Counted from the first letter of the stretch, positions 46,750 through 62,235 are shown. The stretch: 64,000 bases of DNA from Hevea brasiliensis (GCF_030052815.1 NW_026614806.1:2943953-3007952), one strand, 5' to 3'. Notes: generated by a model not told the origin, from the letters alone. A program made the numbers and translations.

Positions 46750-48030
46750 CATTACACTAAAATTATTATATTGATATTAAAAAATTTGACTCAGAAATTT
46801 ATTTATTTATTTCTATATATTTTTAGAGACAGATAATCATTTATCCTATTTACTGCTATCTCTATATGTAATTAGAGACAGAGATATATTTGATAAATAT
46901 ATTTATTTATATTAATAAATTATAGGGACAAAAAAAACTGTCTCCCTTTCCATTTTCATAAACTATATTATTTGTCCTAAATCTATTTTTAAAGACAAAT
47001 TAAATCAACTTTAATTATCTATACTAAAATTTCTAAATTTATTTTTAGAATTAAATAAATTTGTTTATAATAATATTATCTAAAAATAAATTATCTTGTC
47101 ATTATATATTAATTTCTTCATATCATTAATTATTAATATAAATGCATTTATTTGTCTTTAATAATATATTTATTTACTATAATATTTATTTACTACTATA
47201 ATTTACAGAAAATTTATTTAAATTACAAAAAGTAATAAATATTATTTTTTTTTACTAATTATTATTTTTTTAATTTATAATTCAGAATTTAAATTTTTAT
47301 TTATCATATAAATACTTTATTATAATAAAGAATTAATAATATATTATAATATATAATAAAATTTTATTATATTTATTATAGTACTTATATATTTTGAAGT
47401 ACAAATTTAATTAAAAATAACACTTAAAAAATAAATATATTAATATATGTATAATTAATAAATTCAAATCCTCAAAATATTTGCAGTTTAATGGTAAAAG
47501 TGTTTTTTTTTTTTCTTAAGAAATTAATAACACTTGTGAGCTCAATGATTTAATAATAGTATGTTGAGTAACAAATTTAATTATATAGATTAAAAGAAAA
47601 TTATAATTTCTTTATTTTAATATATACAAACATATGTGTGCAGTTTAATTAGTTATTAAATTTTTGTAATATGGGAAAAGAGAATTTGTTTAGTGACAAA
47701 TTAAAAAAAAAAACCTTAAAACTTCTTATATAAATAAAGTTAATTTTAATGAATTAGAAACAAATAATATAACATTTAGAGACTAATAAGTTTTGCCAAA
47801 AAAATTAATTATTATAAACAAATAATATAACATATAGAGATTAACAAATTTTGCCTCAAAAAATTGATATAACATTTAGAGGCTAATAAGGTTTTATTTC
47901 AAAAAATGAATTATTAAAAATAAATAATATAATATTTAGACACTAAAAAATTTTGCCTCAAATAATAGTTATTATTAATAAATATCTTATCTGTCTCAAG
48001 GTATATATCTCTAAAAGACAATATTATAAA
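46750..48030. mobile_element. Possible CACTA-like element, copy 2
   Basis: Counterpart of 10902-12080. The left end is CATTACACTAAAATTATT, with C-to-T in the fourth-base region of the canonical CACTA. It keeps an extra GAGACAGATAATCATTTATC to AATTAGAGACAGAGA stretch lost in copy 1, and a shorter version of the 58-60-bp array. Confidence 0.35.
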
Positions 48031-48107
48031 CAGTTTTTTATATTATTATTATTACCATTACTCTTTTAATTTTTATAATTATATTTCTATTTTTCTTATA
48101 AGCATCA

Positions 48108-48177
<70 letters not shown>
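48108..48177. repeat. (ATT)n microsatellite
   Basis: About 23 repeats; the copy 1 counterpart (about 12235-12252) has six or fewer. Confidence 0.95.
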
Positions 48178-48796
48178 TCTCTTTTTTTATGATTTAAATG
48201 ATTATTTTCTATAATAATAATTTATTGTTACATTGCTTTTTTATGAAAAGATAAAAATAATAATATTTTTAATTTAATACCCCACATCCTATAATATGAT
48301 TATGTTTACCAAAAAATAAATTAAAATTTTATTCACGTAACAATTATTATGAAGTTATGTAAAGTAGTAATTTATTTGTAAAATATAAATTATTAATTTC
48401 ATTAAATTTTCTTTATTTTTATCAATTTGGTATTTAGTTATTTTAAATTATAATTAAATTATAAATTCAATTATCCTCTTAATACTATAATAAGTAGCCA
48501 TTATTAATCTATTTTAACATTTTATATATTCCTAATTCATTTTATTTATCCCTTTTAATAATTTGTGTAATATTAAATTTATATTTTTTATTATAATTGG
48601 TTAATATTAATTTTAAATATTAAATATTAAAATTAATAATTAAAAATGAAAAAGTTCACGTGCTTTTGCGTATATGTCAAAATAAATCCCAATTTTTAAA
48701 GTAATATTTAATAGTAAAAATGTTATTATTCAATTTTAGGGTTCAGTGTTAGATGGATATAACATTTAGACATAAGTATTTTGTATATTTAACTCA

Positions 48797-49626
48797 TAAT
48801 TTAAATATTTTTAAAATATATTTTTTTTATTACTTAATGAAAATATTATGTTTATGGATATAAGTTAATACAATTTAACTAAATTGTTTAAATGTTGCAT
48901 CAATAAAAAAATATTGAAATTTAGAGTGGAATGAATATATCCATGTTGGAAAAGATTGTTATTTTAAATTTGGACAAACAAAAACAGTTAAGAATATGCT
49001 AAATAATTTATATATGGGGCCAATTAATGACTTTTTAAATGTCTAGCAAAATTAATAGTTAAAATGGGCTATTATTAAATTGATAATATTCTAATATATG
49101 AGTGATCATTACCCATTTATCTAAAAATTAAATAAGAATATACATGTTATTAATTTAATAAATTTAATAATATAAAACAAATTATATTATTGAAAAATAT
49201 TAAAACTAAATAAAAAATAATTTCATTTGTTTAAATTATTAGTAATATTCTAATAATATTGTCCACATAATTGATTAGCCCATATTAACTTGGTTTATTA
49301 AAAATAACATAGTCATATTACTAGTAATAATTTGGTAATATTATTTAGATAAGCTTTTAGTCCAACTTGACCTAACCCCATTAAACAAAAATTTTACCAA
49401 TATTTTAAATAAATGGAATTAATTTTTGTATATTTTTAAATAGATTTTATAAAAAAAAAATTTATTAAATATATGGACTAAGAACAAATAACTAATAATT
49501 AATTTAAGAATAGTTAATCATTTAGGTATTAACCCAATTAATATTGTGAGGTCAAAATATTTTAAATGACCAACTAATATTTATTGAAAGTCCAAAATAT
49601 CCGTAATGTGGGTAAATATATCTAAC
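48797..49626. other. Background segment present only in copy 2
   Basis: AT-rich background lying between the equivalents of 14724 and 14731. In copy 1 the flanks are joined across a shared ACTTAGGGTG-like word, so copy 1 probably lost it. No gene is visible. Confidence 0.6.
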
Positions 49627-52600
49627 ACTTAGGGTGTTTAAATTATTTTAATTGTGTGTACTTATTTAATATCAATAGTTCCTAAGAATATTTTAGATTG
49701 CCCATATTAGCCAATAAAAACCAATTATTGTTTTAATTGTTACTAATTAGCTCACATACCAATTAAATATTAATATTGAGCCATATAAATTTGTAAATAT
49801 ATTATTAAATAAAAAAATATATTCTAATATCAACTAAACCTATGTTATCACATAATTAAATTAATTTTGGCCCAATAAATGTTAATAATGTAAAACTTGG
49901 CTTATAGACAAATTAATTTATGTAATATTATGATGAAGAAGTATTGAAGAATTGTGGATCCGTCATACTGTTTACGAAAATAACTCATCATTTGAATGTG
50001 TTGCCAATTTGAATAGATTAGTATTACTATTTACTAACCTATAACTAGATCCATATTAATCTAATTTATTTATTAAATGTTAATATAATTCAGTATTGGG
50101 AAAAACTTAGTTGGGTCAATATTAGTGTGAGTGAGTACATATATTATTGACCTAGCCCATTATATCAATGGGGACATAAAAGTTGGGCCAATAATTTGGA
50201 GTAATAGAATAACATTTAAGAAATATTTTAATGGGTATATATCTAAAAATTGATTGACAGCCTATTTAAAAATACTTTAAACATTATTTCTATTAATATT
50301 GTCAATGGGGAGATAAACAGCTTATTCAAATTGGGCATAACATTTTTTTACTCTATTGGGCCATATTTTAAGTAAATGAACTAAATTTTATTTAAAGTCA
50401 ACATTTAATTAACATTAAGATATAATTTTTTAATATTTAGGCTAATTTAGATCTCGGTATTTTTATATATTTAACTTATCATTTGAATCTTTTGAAAATA
50501 TTGTTTTATTACTTAAAAATAAATGTTATAATCGTACATAATTAATTTAATTAAATTGAGTTAAATATTACTACCCATACCTAGATATTAAATTATTTAA
50601 ATAATGATGATTTAAATTTTATTAACTTAGTACTTTAATATTTATTATTGAGTCTAATTAAAAACTAGACCTAGCCCCATTTAACACCTAAATTTTTATA
50701 TATTTTAATAAGTGAATATGTAACTATAAAAACTAATCTTTAAAATTTAAAGTATGAAATAACATTTTTTTAAATGAAAATTTTGAATATTAACCAAAGT
50801 TAGTTGGACCAAATTATAATATTTAAAAGTGTTCGTAACAATTAAACAATATTCATTTTAATGCACCAAAGAAAAATCTGTACCTAGTAATTTTTATAAC
50901 ATTTGCTAAGTTGATTATTAATGTGACTCCATTTAATGTTGTAAAACCTAGGTCACATAAATATAAGAGACAGCTAAAAATATATCCCCAAAATTATTGA
51001 AACATCTATTTTAGAATATAAGTGTGCTAAACATTAGTACTTAATTATTAAAAAATTATTCTATCTTATATCTAAACTAAATACATATACGGTGAGTGAG
51101 CTAATTTATTATGAGTGGACAATATTTTATTGGCACAATTAATTTTTGGGCTAATTAGAATATACCCATATGGTCATAAATTTATTATTATATCCCAATT
51201 AATATGTTTTTAAATTTTTAATGGCTTCCTGGGTAACACATTGATTGGACTCAAATATTTAATTAATATGTTATTAATATTGCCAATATTCTTTTAAAAA
51301 AATATTAATTCAACATGAGACTTACAATTTAAATGTTAAAATTAATAAGTCTTTTAAGTTTTAAAAACTAGTGATAACAATTTCCTAATATTTAAAAATT
51401 AATTGAATATCAATTAATGAGTACACCCATTAATGTTAAATTTAGGTGATGGATATATGGTAGTTTTGTCTAAATTAATATTTATTAGAATATTGACAAT
51501 TATGATAATTAGGCCTAGTTAATTATAACATTTAAATTACTAACATATTATTAATTTTACAATAATAAAATTTTTAAATAGCAATATGTTTGATGTACCT
51601 AAGGCGGTGTAGCTATTTTGCTTTATTGGACTAAAATAATATAAATATTCCACACTAATAACAATTTTAAATATTTTAAATAGAGAATTTAAGATATGAC
51701 CATTAATATTGTAATGATTAAAACACATTAATACCAACCATTTAATAATGTAATATCTACAATTTACTCATTTAAAGTACTCTATATCTTTAAATAATAT
51801 ATTAATTTCCTTTAAGTATTAAAAAAACAATTAAATTATAAGTGAGATACATAAAACAGCACAATCGTCTGTTAAAATGAGCTAATATTCTAGGTATATA
51901 TTTGTTAATAAGTTCATCATTATTAAAATATGTACTCATTAATAAAAATTAATAAAAAAAATTATCAATGTACCCATACTTTTTAAAAGTTTTCATTTAT
52001 AACTCATATTAAACTATTCTTAGCCCACTAATAATGTTAAAAATTAATAGTACTAGTTGTGTATCATTAATGTTAGTTACTAAATATATCTAATAGGTTA
52101 AATATTTATGTACTCAATTTTTATTTTAGTTTTTATTTAAAAAAATCTTAAATGACCAATTGCCCAACATTTGATACATTAGTACACATATTAAGATTAC
52201 TAATTGCTTAATTGAGCCATTAAAGAAAAAAATTTAATTACTTATATTAATAGAATATCAAATATGGGGGGCTAATCTTCGTGAAAAATAAACTAAATGC
52301 TTTAGTTGCTTTATGTATTAAAATTTTTTTTATTAGCTCAATTAAATAAAAAATTAATAAATTTATATTTTACTTTTAAATAAATTAATTTTAATAACTT
52401 GACAAAATTTGACCAATTAGACATAATATTATTACTTAATTTTTAATTACCATAAATTGTTTTATTTGTCATTGGCCCGTATTTCAAAAGTTTTTTTTAT
52501 TGGCATACTAGGAACTCATTAACTAAAATAATATTTTTAGCAATTGTGAGGTGGACTCATATGAGAACAACTTGATATGGAGCTTATTTTTAATATTAAA

Positions 52601-55600
52601 AATTTTATACATGACCTAATCCGAACTCAAGTGATATAACATACTATTAATGGGCTTTTTTACATCTAAATATAAATACACAAAAAACCTAGGGCAAGTT
52701 GTTAAAAATTTTGTGTAGTAAATAAAATATATATTGGGCGATTAAAATTACATTAATTTGAAATTTTTAATTTTGAACCAATAAACTTCGTGTTTTATAA
52801 TTTAAATTGACCATTGTTAACAAATTAATAGGTCAATATTTTAATTGGTCATATTCTATTTAAACTTAATGATTATTTTAAGCCTTTTAAAATTTTGTTA
52901 ATATTTTTTATTAGCATATATCAATAGATTGACCCATTGATTTTTTTGCTTTATTGGACCAATAAAAAAACCTACTAAAATATAAAAAATCTATTAGTTG
53001 AAACTATTACGAGATATAACAAAACTAATGGCCCATATTTTAATTTAGAATATTGACCATTAATTAATGAATATTGGCTAATTTGAATTTAATAAGTAAA
53101 TTGTAATACTAATTTTAAAAATCAATTAATTGGGCTGAATTTAAAAATATCATCATTAACAAAAAAAAATTAGTAAGTCTAATATTAGTCAAATAAATTG
53201 GTTGTTGATTTTTTTAAATATATTTTTAAGCAATAAAAAATAAAATTTAATTGCAGATTGATATATTTTCATAATGTTTTAGTAGACAATTTACATTTAT
53301 GTAAATTAAGATTTTTTTATGTATTTAAAATTTATTAGCCCAATTAAATAACAAATATTATGAGTCCATATTTTAATTTTTAAAAATTAATTTTTATTAA
53401 CCTAATAAAATTGGAAAAAAAAATAATGAGCCCATATTCTAATTTTAAAGATTAGTTTTAGTTGACTTAATAAAATTGAAAAAAAAATCACTAGTACTTT
53501 CATAAATTGTACTAATAATTTGAAGCATATATGAAATTTAACAAATTCTTAATTGAACTTGGGAGTTAAAATATGTCCACTTATTGGAACATTGAGCTAA
53601 TAAAAAAAAATCAACCTTTTAAAATTTTATTAAAATTATTTAAAATTATTTTTTTATATGCCCATATTTTAGGATAATGAATTAAATTTGAGTCAAGTAA
53701 TTAAATATCAAAAACTAATTTAATGTCACTCATTTTTTTCACATCCATTTAAATTATTGCCCAAATTAATAATTTTTAATTGTTATATCCACCATCCCCA
53801 ATTTGCTATTTTAATTTTACTATTTTTTATTAGACTCAAAAAAAAGTTTGAAATTATTAATATTTTTTTATTGACCAATTTAATGAGCCATATCTCACCA
53901 CGTTAGAAAAATTAACAATAATCGAGAATTGACCAAAAACATTATCATAAAAATCTTTTCTTATTATTAATGGATATCACCAAAAAAATGTTATTGGCCC
54001 AATTAAATATGCCCCATATATCAATAGTATATAAATGATTTATCCTATATGATATATTAGTTTTATTTAATTATAAAATATAATATTTTATCAAATGCTA
54101 TTTTATGTACTCACTCACATCAATTTTTTTATTGACACAATTAAATAAAAAATTAATAAGTCCATATTTTAATTTTAAAGTAATATTTTTAATTGAAAAG
54201 TTTATTGGCCAATAAATTAATGAGTTGGCATATTCCAACATTTTTAAATATACCTAAATGTTTTGTATATTTAATATATAATTTGAATCTATTTATGTAA
54301 TAATTTGAAACTTATTTTTTTATTGGTCCAACTTAGTTGAAAATATCTTTTATTGACTAACATTTTTAAAATTTTCCTTTATATAATAAAAAAATATTTT
54401 ATAATATTAATTTAATATTTTTAAATTAATAAAATGTTGACCAAATTTAGTCCACAAAGTAAAAAAAAAATGGCCATTAACTTTTATTAGCCCAATATAA
54501 TCATTGATTTATATTTTTTATTAGGTAATATTTTATACACTTCATATTTAAAATATTCTAAATTAAAAAAAAAATTTGTTAATATGGGTAGGTCATTGTT
54601 AGGTCAATTTTAATGAAAATTTAAACTTATTAGAGAATAATTACTAGGTGGGCTCTTAAACCGGCCACTAATGAGGCAATATTTTAATAATTTGAAACTT
54701 TTTTTTATTGGCTTAACTTAATTAAAATTTGATTGCCGATAATTAATTATTTATATGGACTAATTAATATCTATTGAACTCATAATTTGATTTTTTTTAA
54801 ATATTTTTTATTAATGAAAGAAAATTTTTAAAAATATGAGCAACTAATTTTTTAATTTTATTATTAGCCTATCTGCCCAATTTTATTAAAACTATTCTTA
54901 TTTAAAAGAATTGAACTAATAAAATGTTTTAAAAAATCTGATTAATTGCACTATCAAATATTGGTAAAACTAATGTTTAGGCCATTTTTTTTTAATTATG
55001 AGTTATTATAATTATTTTGGTCCATTATATCAATTAAGTGGCCCCAATTGAAAATATATTTCAAATTATTAGAATATGTAATAAAGTAAAAAAAAAATAT
55101 TTTTAAAATTTAAATTGTGAATGGAGTATATAAAAGAACTATTATTAAAAAACAGCGGATCAAAATAATTATAGTAACTCACACTTTGTTACAAATAATA
55201 TATTTTTTAAATATTGTTCAAAATTTTTTTAAAAAATAATTGATATTTCTACATGATATTTTAATATTAATTGTTTTTATTTAAATTCGTTTTACAACTT
55301 ACTAACATTTAAATTACCCAGTTAATTTTTCTAATTTACTAGAATATTGATTCATTATATATATATAATTTAGATTGGTGACTCAATGTTAATAAAGTAT
55401 TAATATGTTCACTAATTTTTAATTTAGAGTGATTCATTAAAAATTGATACAATTCAAATTATTGTCTTAATTTATTAGTTTTAAATGGCCAATTTAAAAA
55501 TTAACCTAATTAATAATTTAATGTGATCTATTATATATATATGTGTGTAAAGCAATAAGGTATTCCTAAGGGAATGACGCATGGCATCTTCCTTAAAAAG

Positions 55601-55857
55601 CTTACCACGTGTCATTCTTCATAAATAACTTTTTTTTATTCTAATTATTATTTAATTCTTTTTTATTTATCTTTTAATTATTATTGTTATTTACATTACT
55701 ACATTGACATTTATGATTTAAATTATTATTTTTTTTAAATTTAATTTCTTAAAATTAAAACATTTTGTGATTAAATACAATATTTAAAAATTATTTATAT
55801 TATTTTTTTATAAATTTATTTATGCAAAAATATTATTTGCTACATGTCACTCTTTAT

Positions 55858-55858
55858 G

Positions 55859-55935
<77 letters not shown>
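55858..55935. repeat. (AAT)n microsatellite
   Basis: About 25 repeats, the reverse-oriented equivalent of the TTA tract at 37438-37532. Confidence 0.95.
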
Positions 55936-55936
<1 letters not shown>

Positions 55937-55991
55937 TGTCATTGATGGCCATTAATTTAAAGAAAATTAGTTATTAATTTGTGATATCACA

Positions 55992-55998
<7 letters not shown>

Positions 55999-56048
<50 letters not shown>
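55999..56048. repeat. (TA)n microsatellite
   Basis: About 25 TA dinucleotides between the inverted array fragment and its TAAATCTATTACATT tail. Confidence 0.95.
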
Positions 56049-56050
<2 letters not shown>

Positions 56051-56117
56051 TCATAGGCTTTTAAATCTATTACATTTACACCAAGTGGTAATTTTAATTG
56101 CATTTATTGATGGCAAT

Positions 56118-57310
56118 CTAGCATAATGCCCATGCTATGAATGGCTAATTTGTATTTTTTAATTTAATTTTTAATTACATTTTAAGTAAAATAAATTATT
56201 ATTATTATTAAATTAATTTTAAATTAAAATTTCTCTTTTATTTATTTTTATTTGAATAAATTTTTACTTGTTATAATAATAAATTTTTAATTAATTTATG
56301 ATATAATTAATTAAAATACCTATTTAATTCTTTTTATACATATATTAATAGTAGTTTCCATGATTATTTCATTTAAAATGTAATAAAAAATAGTTTATTA
56401 AAAAATAATTTAAATTTTATGAAATTTTTATATTTTATCTCATAATTTATGTAAATCAATATTTATTTTTTATAAATTACAGAAAATGCATTAAATTAAT
56501 GAGAAAATAATGTTATTTTAAAAATATATAAATATAATATTTTTTGTTATTAATATAATAAAAAAATTAAATTGCTAATAATGAATTGAATTTTAATAAT
56601 AATGAAAATATATAACATTATTATTAATTAAAAATAACATTCTATTACATTATTTTTTAAAAATACTATATCTAAATGCAAATTCTTTTTTTTATCAATC
56701 TGATATATATTTTTATAAAATAATTCTTTGATAAAAAAGATGATCACTTTACATAAATTTATAATATAAAATAAATACATTTAATAAATATTAAATTTTA
56801 AAATATCATCATTTTTTGTTAATATAATAAATATTAAAAACACATACTATTTTTCAAAAAAATATACTATAACTTTAATTGTTTTTAATCATCTTTATTT
56901 ATAGCTAAATTTTCGATGCAATCATATTTGTAATTTATATTTGAAATTTTACTTCTATATAAAAATATAGTTGCATAAAAATATAGATATTTAATTAAAA
57001 TTTAAAATTAATTATATTGAAAATTAATGATAATAAACTATGGATAATCAAAATATTAGTTATCATTACATTCGATATATAATGAAATAAAATATTCAAA
57101 ATATACGAAATATTAAATAAGAAATTTATAAAAAATTAATAATTAAATATATATTAATTAAATATATTTAAATAAATAAATTTTGAGAATGATAACTAAT
57201 AAATTTTGAAAGAAATAATAAAAAAATAGTGTAAATAAAAAAAAAGACTTAATAGTATTTAAGCTAAATAAAAATACTTTGTGAGAAGAGAGTGCTTGAT
57301 GCATATTAAA
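56118..57310 (-). mobile_element. Host Helitron, 3' part, interrupted at 57310
   Basis: Begins CTAG at 56118 with a weakened hairpin (GCCCATG...ATGGC, about 56128-56145); the base before it is T where A is usual. It parallels 17487-18720 to the word GTGCTTGATGCATATTAAA, where the next Helitron starts. Its continuation (TCATATGACATATTATATAA) reappears at about 63458, beyond the insertion, so 56118-57310 plus 63458-63749 are two halves of one older element. Confidence 0.6.
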
Positions 57311-59084
57311 CTAGCATAATACCCATGCTATGCATGGGTAACTTATAATTTTTATTTTTTAATTTAATTTTTAATTATATTTTAAATAAAATAAATTATT
57401 AATATTAAATTAATTTTAAATTAAAAATTCTCTCTTATTTACTTTAATTTGAATAAATTTTTACCTATCATAATAATAATTTTTAATTAATTTATGTTAT
57501 AATTAATTAAAATACCTATTTAATTCTTTTTATACATTTATCAAGAGTAATTTTCATGATTATTTTGTTTAAAATGTAATTAAAGTACTTTATTTAAAAA
57601 ATAATTTAAATTTCATAAAATTTTTATATTTTATCTCATAATTTATGTAAATCAATATTTATTTTTTATAAATTATAGAAAATATATTAAATTAATGAGA
57701 AAATAATATTATTTTAAAAATGTATAAATATAATATTTTTTATTATTAATATAATAAAAAATTATCAAATTGCTAATGATGAATTGAATTATTTAATTTT
57801 AATAATAATGAGAATATATAATATTATTATTAATTAAAAATAACATTCTATTATATTATTTTTAAAATTACTACATCTAAATATATTTTTTTTATTAATC
57901 TTAATTTTTTTATAAAATAATTATTTGACAAAAATAGTTATCACTTTACATAAATGTGTAATATAAAATAAATACATTTCATAAAAGTTATAATTTTAAA
58001 ATGTCATAATTTTCTATTATTAAAATAAATACTATAAATACATACTATTTTTCAAAAGGCAGATTTCATGATTATAATATTATAACTTTAATTATTCTTA
58101 ATCATCTTTATTTATAGCTAAATTTTCAATGTTATTATATTTATAATTTATCTTTAAAATTCTACTTCTATATAAAAATATAGTTAAGAGATAATTTAAT
58201 TAAAATTTAAAAATAATTTTGATGAAAATTAATTATAATAAAATATAGATAATCAAAATATTAATTATAATTTTATTCGATATATAATTATAATGAAATA
58301 AGATATTCAAAGTTTAAGAAATATTAAATAAGAAAATTTAAAAAATTAATAATTAAATAAATATTAATTAGATATATTTAAATAAATAAATTTTGAGAAT
58401 GATAACCAATAACTTTGAAAGAAATAATAAAATATAAAAAATATTTGAGCACATTTATGTTAAATAAAAGTAATTGGTGAAAGAAGAGTGCTTGATATGT
58501 ATCAAAAATCTCATATGATACTATATATTGACAAAAAAATGAAAATCATTTAAATAAAAAATAATTTATAACTAAATATTATTGAATTGAAAAATGGTAA
58601 CAAAAGCATTTAAATTCAATTTTTTAAAAGTAAAATGTTTTTTATTTACTTGGCCATTTCAATTAAACGGCTCTAAGTTGGCCATAATGATGATGATGAT
58701 GATAGTAATAATAAGCATTAATCAATTTTAGAAAAGAAAAATAAAAAGAGTATTAAATTATTAATATAAAAAATAATATATACTAATTATAAATAAGTCA
58801 AATCTCTATATTTTATTTTTATAACTTTTTATATAGACTACACTTTTGTCTCTCGAAATTTTTAACAAAGATTTTATAATAAAAAATATAACAATGCAAT
58901 AAAAATATTTGTCAAAGATATGAAATAATTTAAGATTGAATTATATGATAGTTGATTATTAGATCACAAATTAATGATTAATTTTTTTTAAACTAATGAC
59001 CATCAATGATCTATTATTATTGTTATTATAGAGTGTAACATTTGGTAAATAATATTTTTACAAAAATGAATTTATAAAAAAATA

Positions 59085-59840
59085 ATATAAATAATTTTTA
59101 AATATTATATTTAATCATAAAATATCTTAATTTTTAAAAAGTAAAATAAAAAAACAATAATTTAAATAATAAATATTAAAGTAATATTGTAAATAATTAT
59201 TATTATTATTATAAGAGAAATAAAAAATAATAATTAGTATTTATAAAATAATATAAATAATTTGTAAACATTACATTTAATTACAAAATGTTTTAATTTT
59301 TTAAAAAATAGTAATTTGAATATAAATGCTCAGGTAATATTATAAATAATAATGATAATTAAAAGAGAAATAAGAAAATAAATAATAATTAATATAAAAG
59401 AGAGTGTTTATGATTGATTGTCATCAATTACCTTTTATTATTATTATTATTACCACTAAACATAACATGTCATAAATAATATTTATATATAAATGAATTT
59501 ATAAAAAAATAATATAAATAATTTTTAAGTATTATATTTAATCATAAAAGGTCTTAATTTTTTTAAAATCAGATTTTAAAGAAAATAATATTTTAACTAA
59601 TAAATGTTAAAGTAGTATTATAAATAATTATAATAATTGAAAGAAGAATTAAAAATTAAATAATAATTAGTATTTATAGAATAATATAAATAATTTATAA
59701 ATATTTTATTTAATTATAAAATGTCTTAATTTTAAAAAAATAATAATTTAAATCATAAATTTTAATATAGTATTTTAAATAAAAATGATAATTAAAAGAT
59801 AAATAAAAAATTAAATAGTAATTAGTATAAAAGATAATAT
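59085..59840. repeat. Nested tandem array, copy 2
   Basis: Counterpart of 31187-32040 with the same pairs of about 170-bp units (59085-59400 and 59510-59840). Small deletions differ from copy 1; for example, the AATATTCCTTAAATTAATTG part at about 31545 is lost. Confidence 0.6.
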
Positions 59841-61714
59841 TTATAGAAAGTGACATGTGACAAATTTTTTAAAGGAAAATATTACTTTCTATATTGTATT
59901 TAGAAAATTAAATTATATAATAATTGTATATTACAACTTTAAGGAAATATAGAAAAATAGTCATTAATAAATTTAATTAAAAATTATCTATTGGTATAAA
60001 TATGATAGATTTAAAATCTTACCTCCTCTTGAATTTGTTTTAAAAAAATATGGACCATTTCTTTATCAAAAAGTGAAAATACAATATATATAAAATTAGT
60101 ATATATTTTTATTAGGTAAAATTAATAAATAAGTTCAATTAATTCTTAATTTTTCCTTTCTCTAATTAAATTGAACGTTTCAGGTATTTATAATAATAAT
60201 AATAATAACTATTTATTCTAGTATTAAAGTGTAATAATTAAATAATTTATAACTTATATATGTATAATTAGAAAATTAATAACTTAATCATAATTTAAAG
60301 AAATTATATAATTAATAAAAAATAAAACTTTAAGAGGGCAGGTGTGTGTGTATATATATATATATATATAATTTTTCTAAATATTAATAAAACAATATAA
60401 TATGATTAATACTAATATTAGTTATTTATTAATTATAAATAAAATTGAATATTAACATAAATCTCTTATTTTTTATTACTATGAAAATAAAATTTTATTT
60501 CATTTTTTCATAATTCATTTTATATATATAACATTCAATATATAATTAAAAATATATTTTCATTAAATATGTGTTAAAGTAAAATAAAATCAAGGTAAAT
60601 TAAAATTTATTAAAAATATAAAAAAGAGAGAGAGGGAAAATTATTTAACTCTGTGATAGAAAGATAAAATATTTAACTCCATGTGATAATTTTTATAGTA
60701 TAATTCTAAATTATTTTACTAATTTTAAAATGTATAATTCTTAAATTTTTATAATTAAACGAAATAATAAAAAATTGAAGAATCTTTAAATGAGAAATTT
60801 ATAAAATTTTGAAATGTATCTGCTATTTTTAATTAGTTAACTATAAAAATTATGATAATAATGGCAATAGTAAAGATATTTAAAAGGAAAGTTACATGTC
60901 ATTTATCTGTAAATACATTCCCACTTATTGTATTTAAAAAATTAAATTATATAATAATTGTATATTACAACTTTCAGAAAATATAGCAAAATAGTCATCA
61001 ATAAAATTTAATTAAAATTTATCAATTGGTATAAATATGATGGATTTAAAATCTTACCTCCTCTTAAATTTGTTTTATAAAAATATGGACCGATTCTTTA
61101 TCAGAAAGTAAAAATGCAATACATATAAAATTAGTATATGTTTTTATTAGGTAAAATTAATAAATTAGTTCAATTGATTCTTAATTTTTCCTTTCTCTAA
61201 TTAAATTGAACTTTTTAGGTATTTATAATAATAATAATAACAAAAAATATAATAATAGCTATTTATTATAGTATTAAAGTATAATAATTAAATAATTTGT
61301 AACTTATATATGCAGAATTATAAAATTAATAACTTAATCATAATTTTAAAAAATTATACAATTAATTAATAAAAAATAAAACTTCAAGTGGGGCAGGTGT
61401 GCATATATATATATTAAATAATAATAAAACAATATAATATGATTAATACTAATATTAATTATTTATTAATTATATATAAAGAATATAAAAAAAATAATAA
61501 AAATTGAATGTTAACATAAATTTCTTATTTTTTATTACTATGAAAATAAAATTTTATTTCATTTTTTCATAATTTATTATATATATATAATATTCAATAT
61601 GTAATTAAAAATATTTTTTTATTAAATACGTGTTAAAATAAAATAAAATCAAGGTAAATTAAAATTTATTAAATATATAAAAAAGAGAGAGAGGACAAAT
61701 TATTTAACTCCATG

Positions 61715-62106
61715 TGATAAGAGGACAAAATATTTAACTCTATGTGATAATTTTTATAGTATAATTCTAAATTATTTTATTAATTTTAAAATGTATAATT
61801 CTTAAATTTTTATAATTAAATGAAATAATAAAAAACTTAAGAATCCTTAAATGAGAAATTTATAAATTTTTTAAATATATCTGCTATTTTCAATTAGTTA
61901 ACCATAAAAATTATGGTAATAGTAAAGATATTTAAAAGAAGATTAAAATTAAATAAAAAAGAAATTAAATACTTAATATAAAACACAATAATTACTTACA
62001 TTAATTATTATAATTATTAAATATAATAATTTTTATATAGTAAGTGTCACATGGCAGCACTAAAATTTAGAGTTCCACGTTTTAACAGTAAGGGAAAATC
62101 TCTATT

Positions 62107-62172
<66 letters not shown>

Positions 62173-62235
62173 AGATATAGATATGTAGTAATATAATTAG
62201 TATATGTAGTAAGGCAATAAATTTAATTTAATATT
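61715..62235. repeat. Single 470-bp-type unit
   Basis: Equivalent of the three-unit array at 33998-35475, present once here (anchor GAGGACAAAATATTTAACTC at about 61721). It contains the long TA tract at 62109-62167. A diverged second copy at about 62795-63420 matches 36023-36640. Confidence 0.75.
62109..62167. repeat. (TA)n microsatellite
   Basis: About 29 TA dinucleotides at the end of the 470-bp-type unit. Confidence 0.95.

Larger units (their letters stand above)
54771..56117. other. Copy-2-only segment with inverted Helitron-family fragment
   Basis: 54771-55540 is background. 55555-56100 is, in reverse orientation, the array part of the Helitron family: CCACGTGTCATTCTTCATAA mirrors 37950-37990, CATTGATGGCCATTAATTTA mirrors 37415-37435, and AAATCTATTACATTTACACC mirrors the TAAATATGATAGATTTAAAA region at about 35540. 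It ends directly at the CTAG of the next Helitron. Copy 1 has lost this part together with the next 1.2 kb. Confidence 0.55.

Noticed and set aside
51540..51737. 65-codon minus-strand frame
   Set aside because: Crosses the deletion joint near 51545 in copy 2. The copy 1 sequence differs and is broken by stops, so it is not under constraint.
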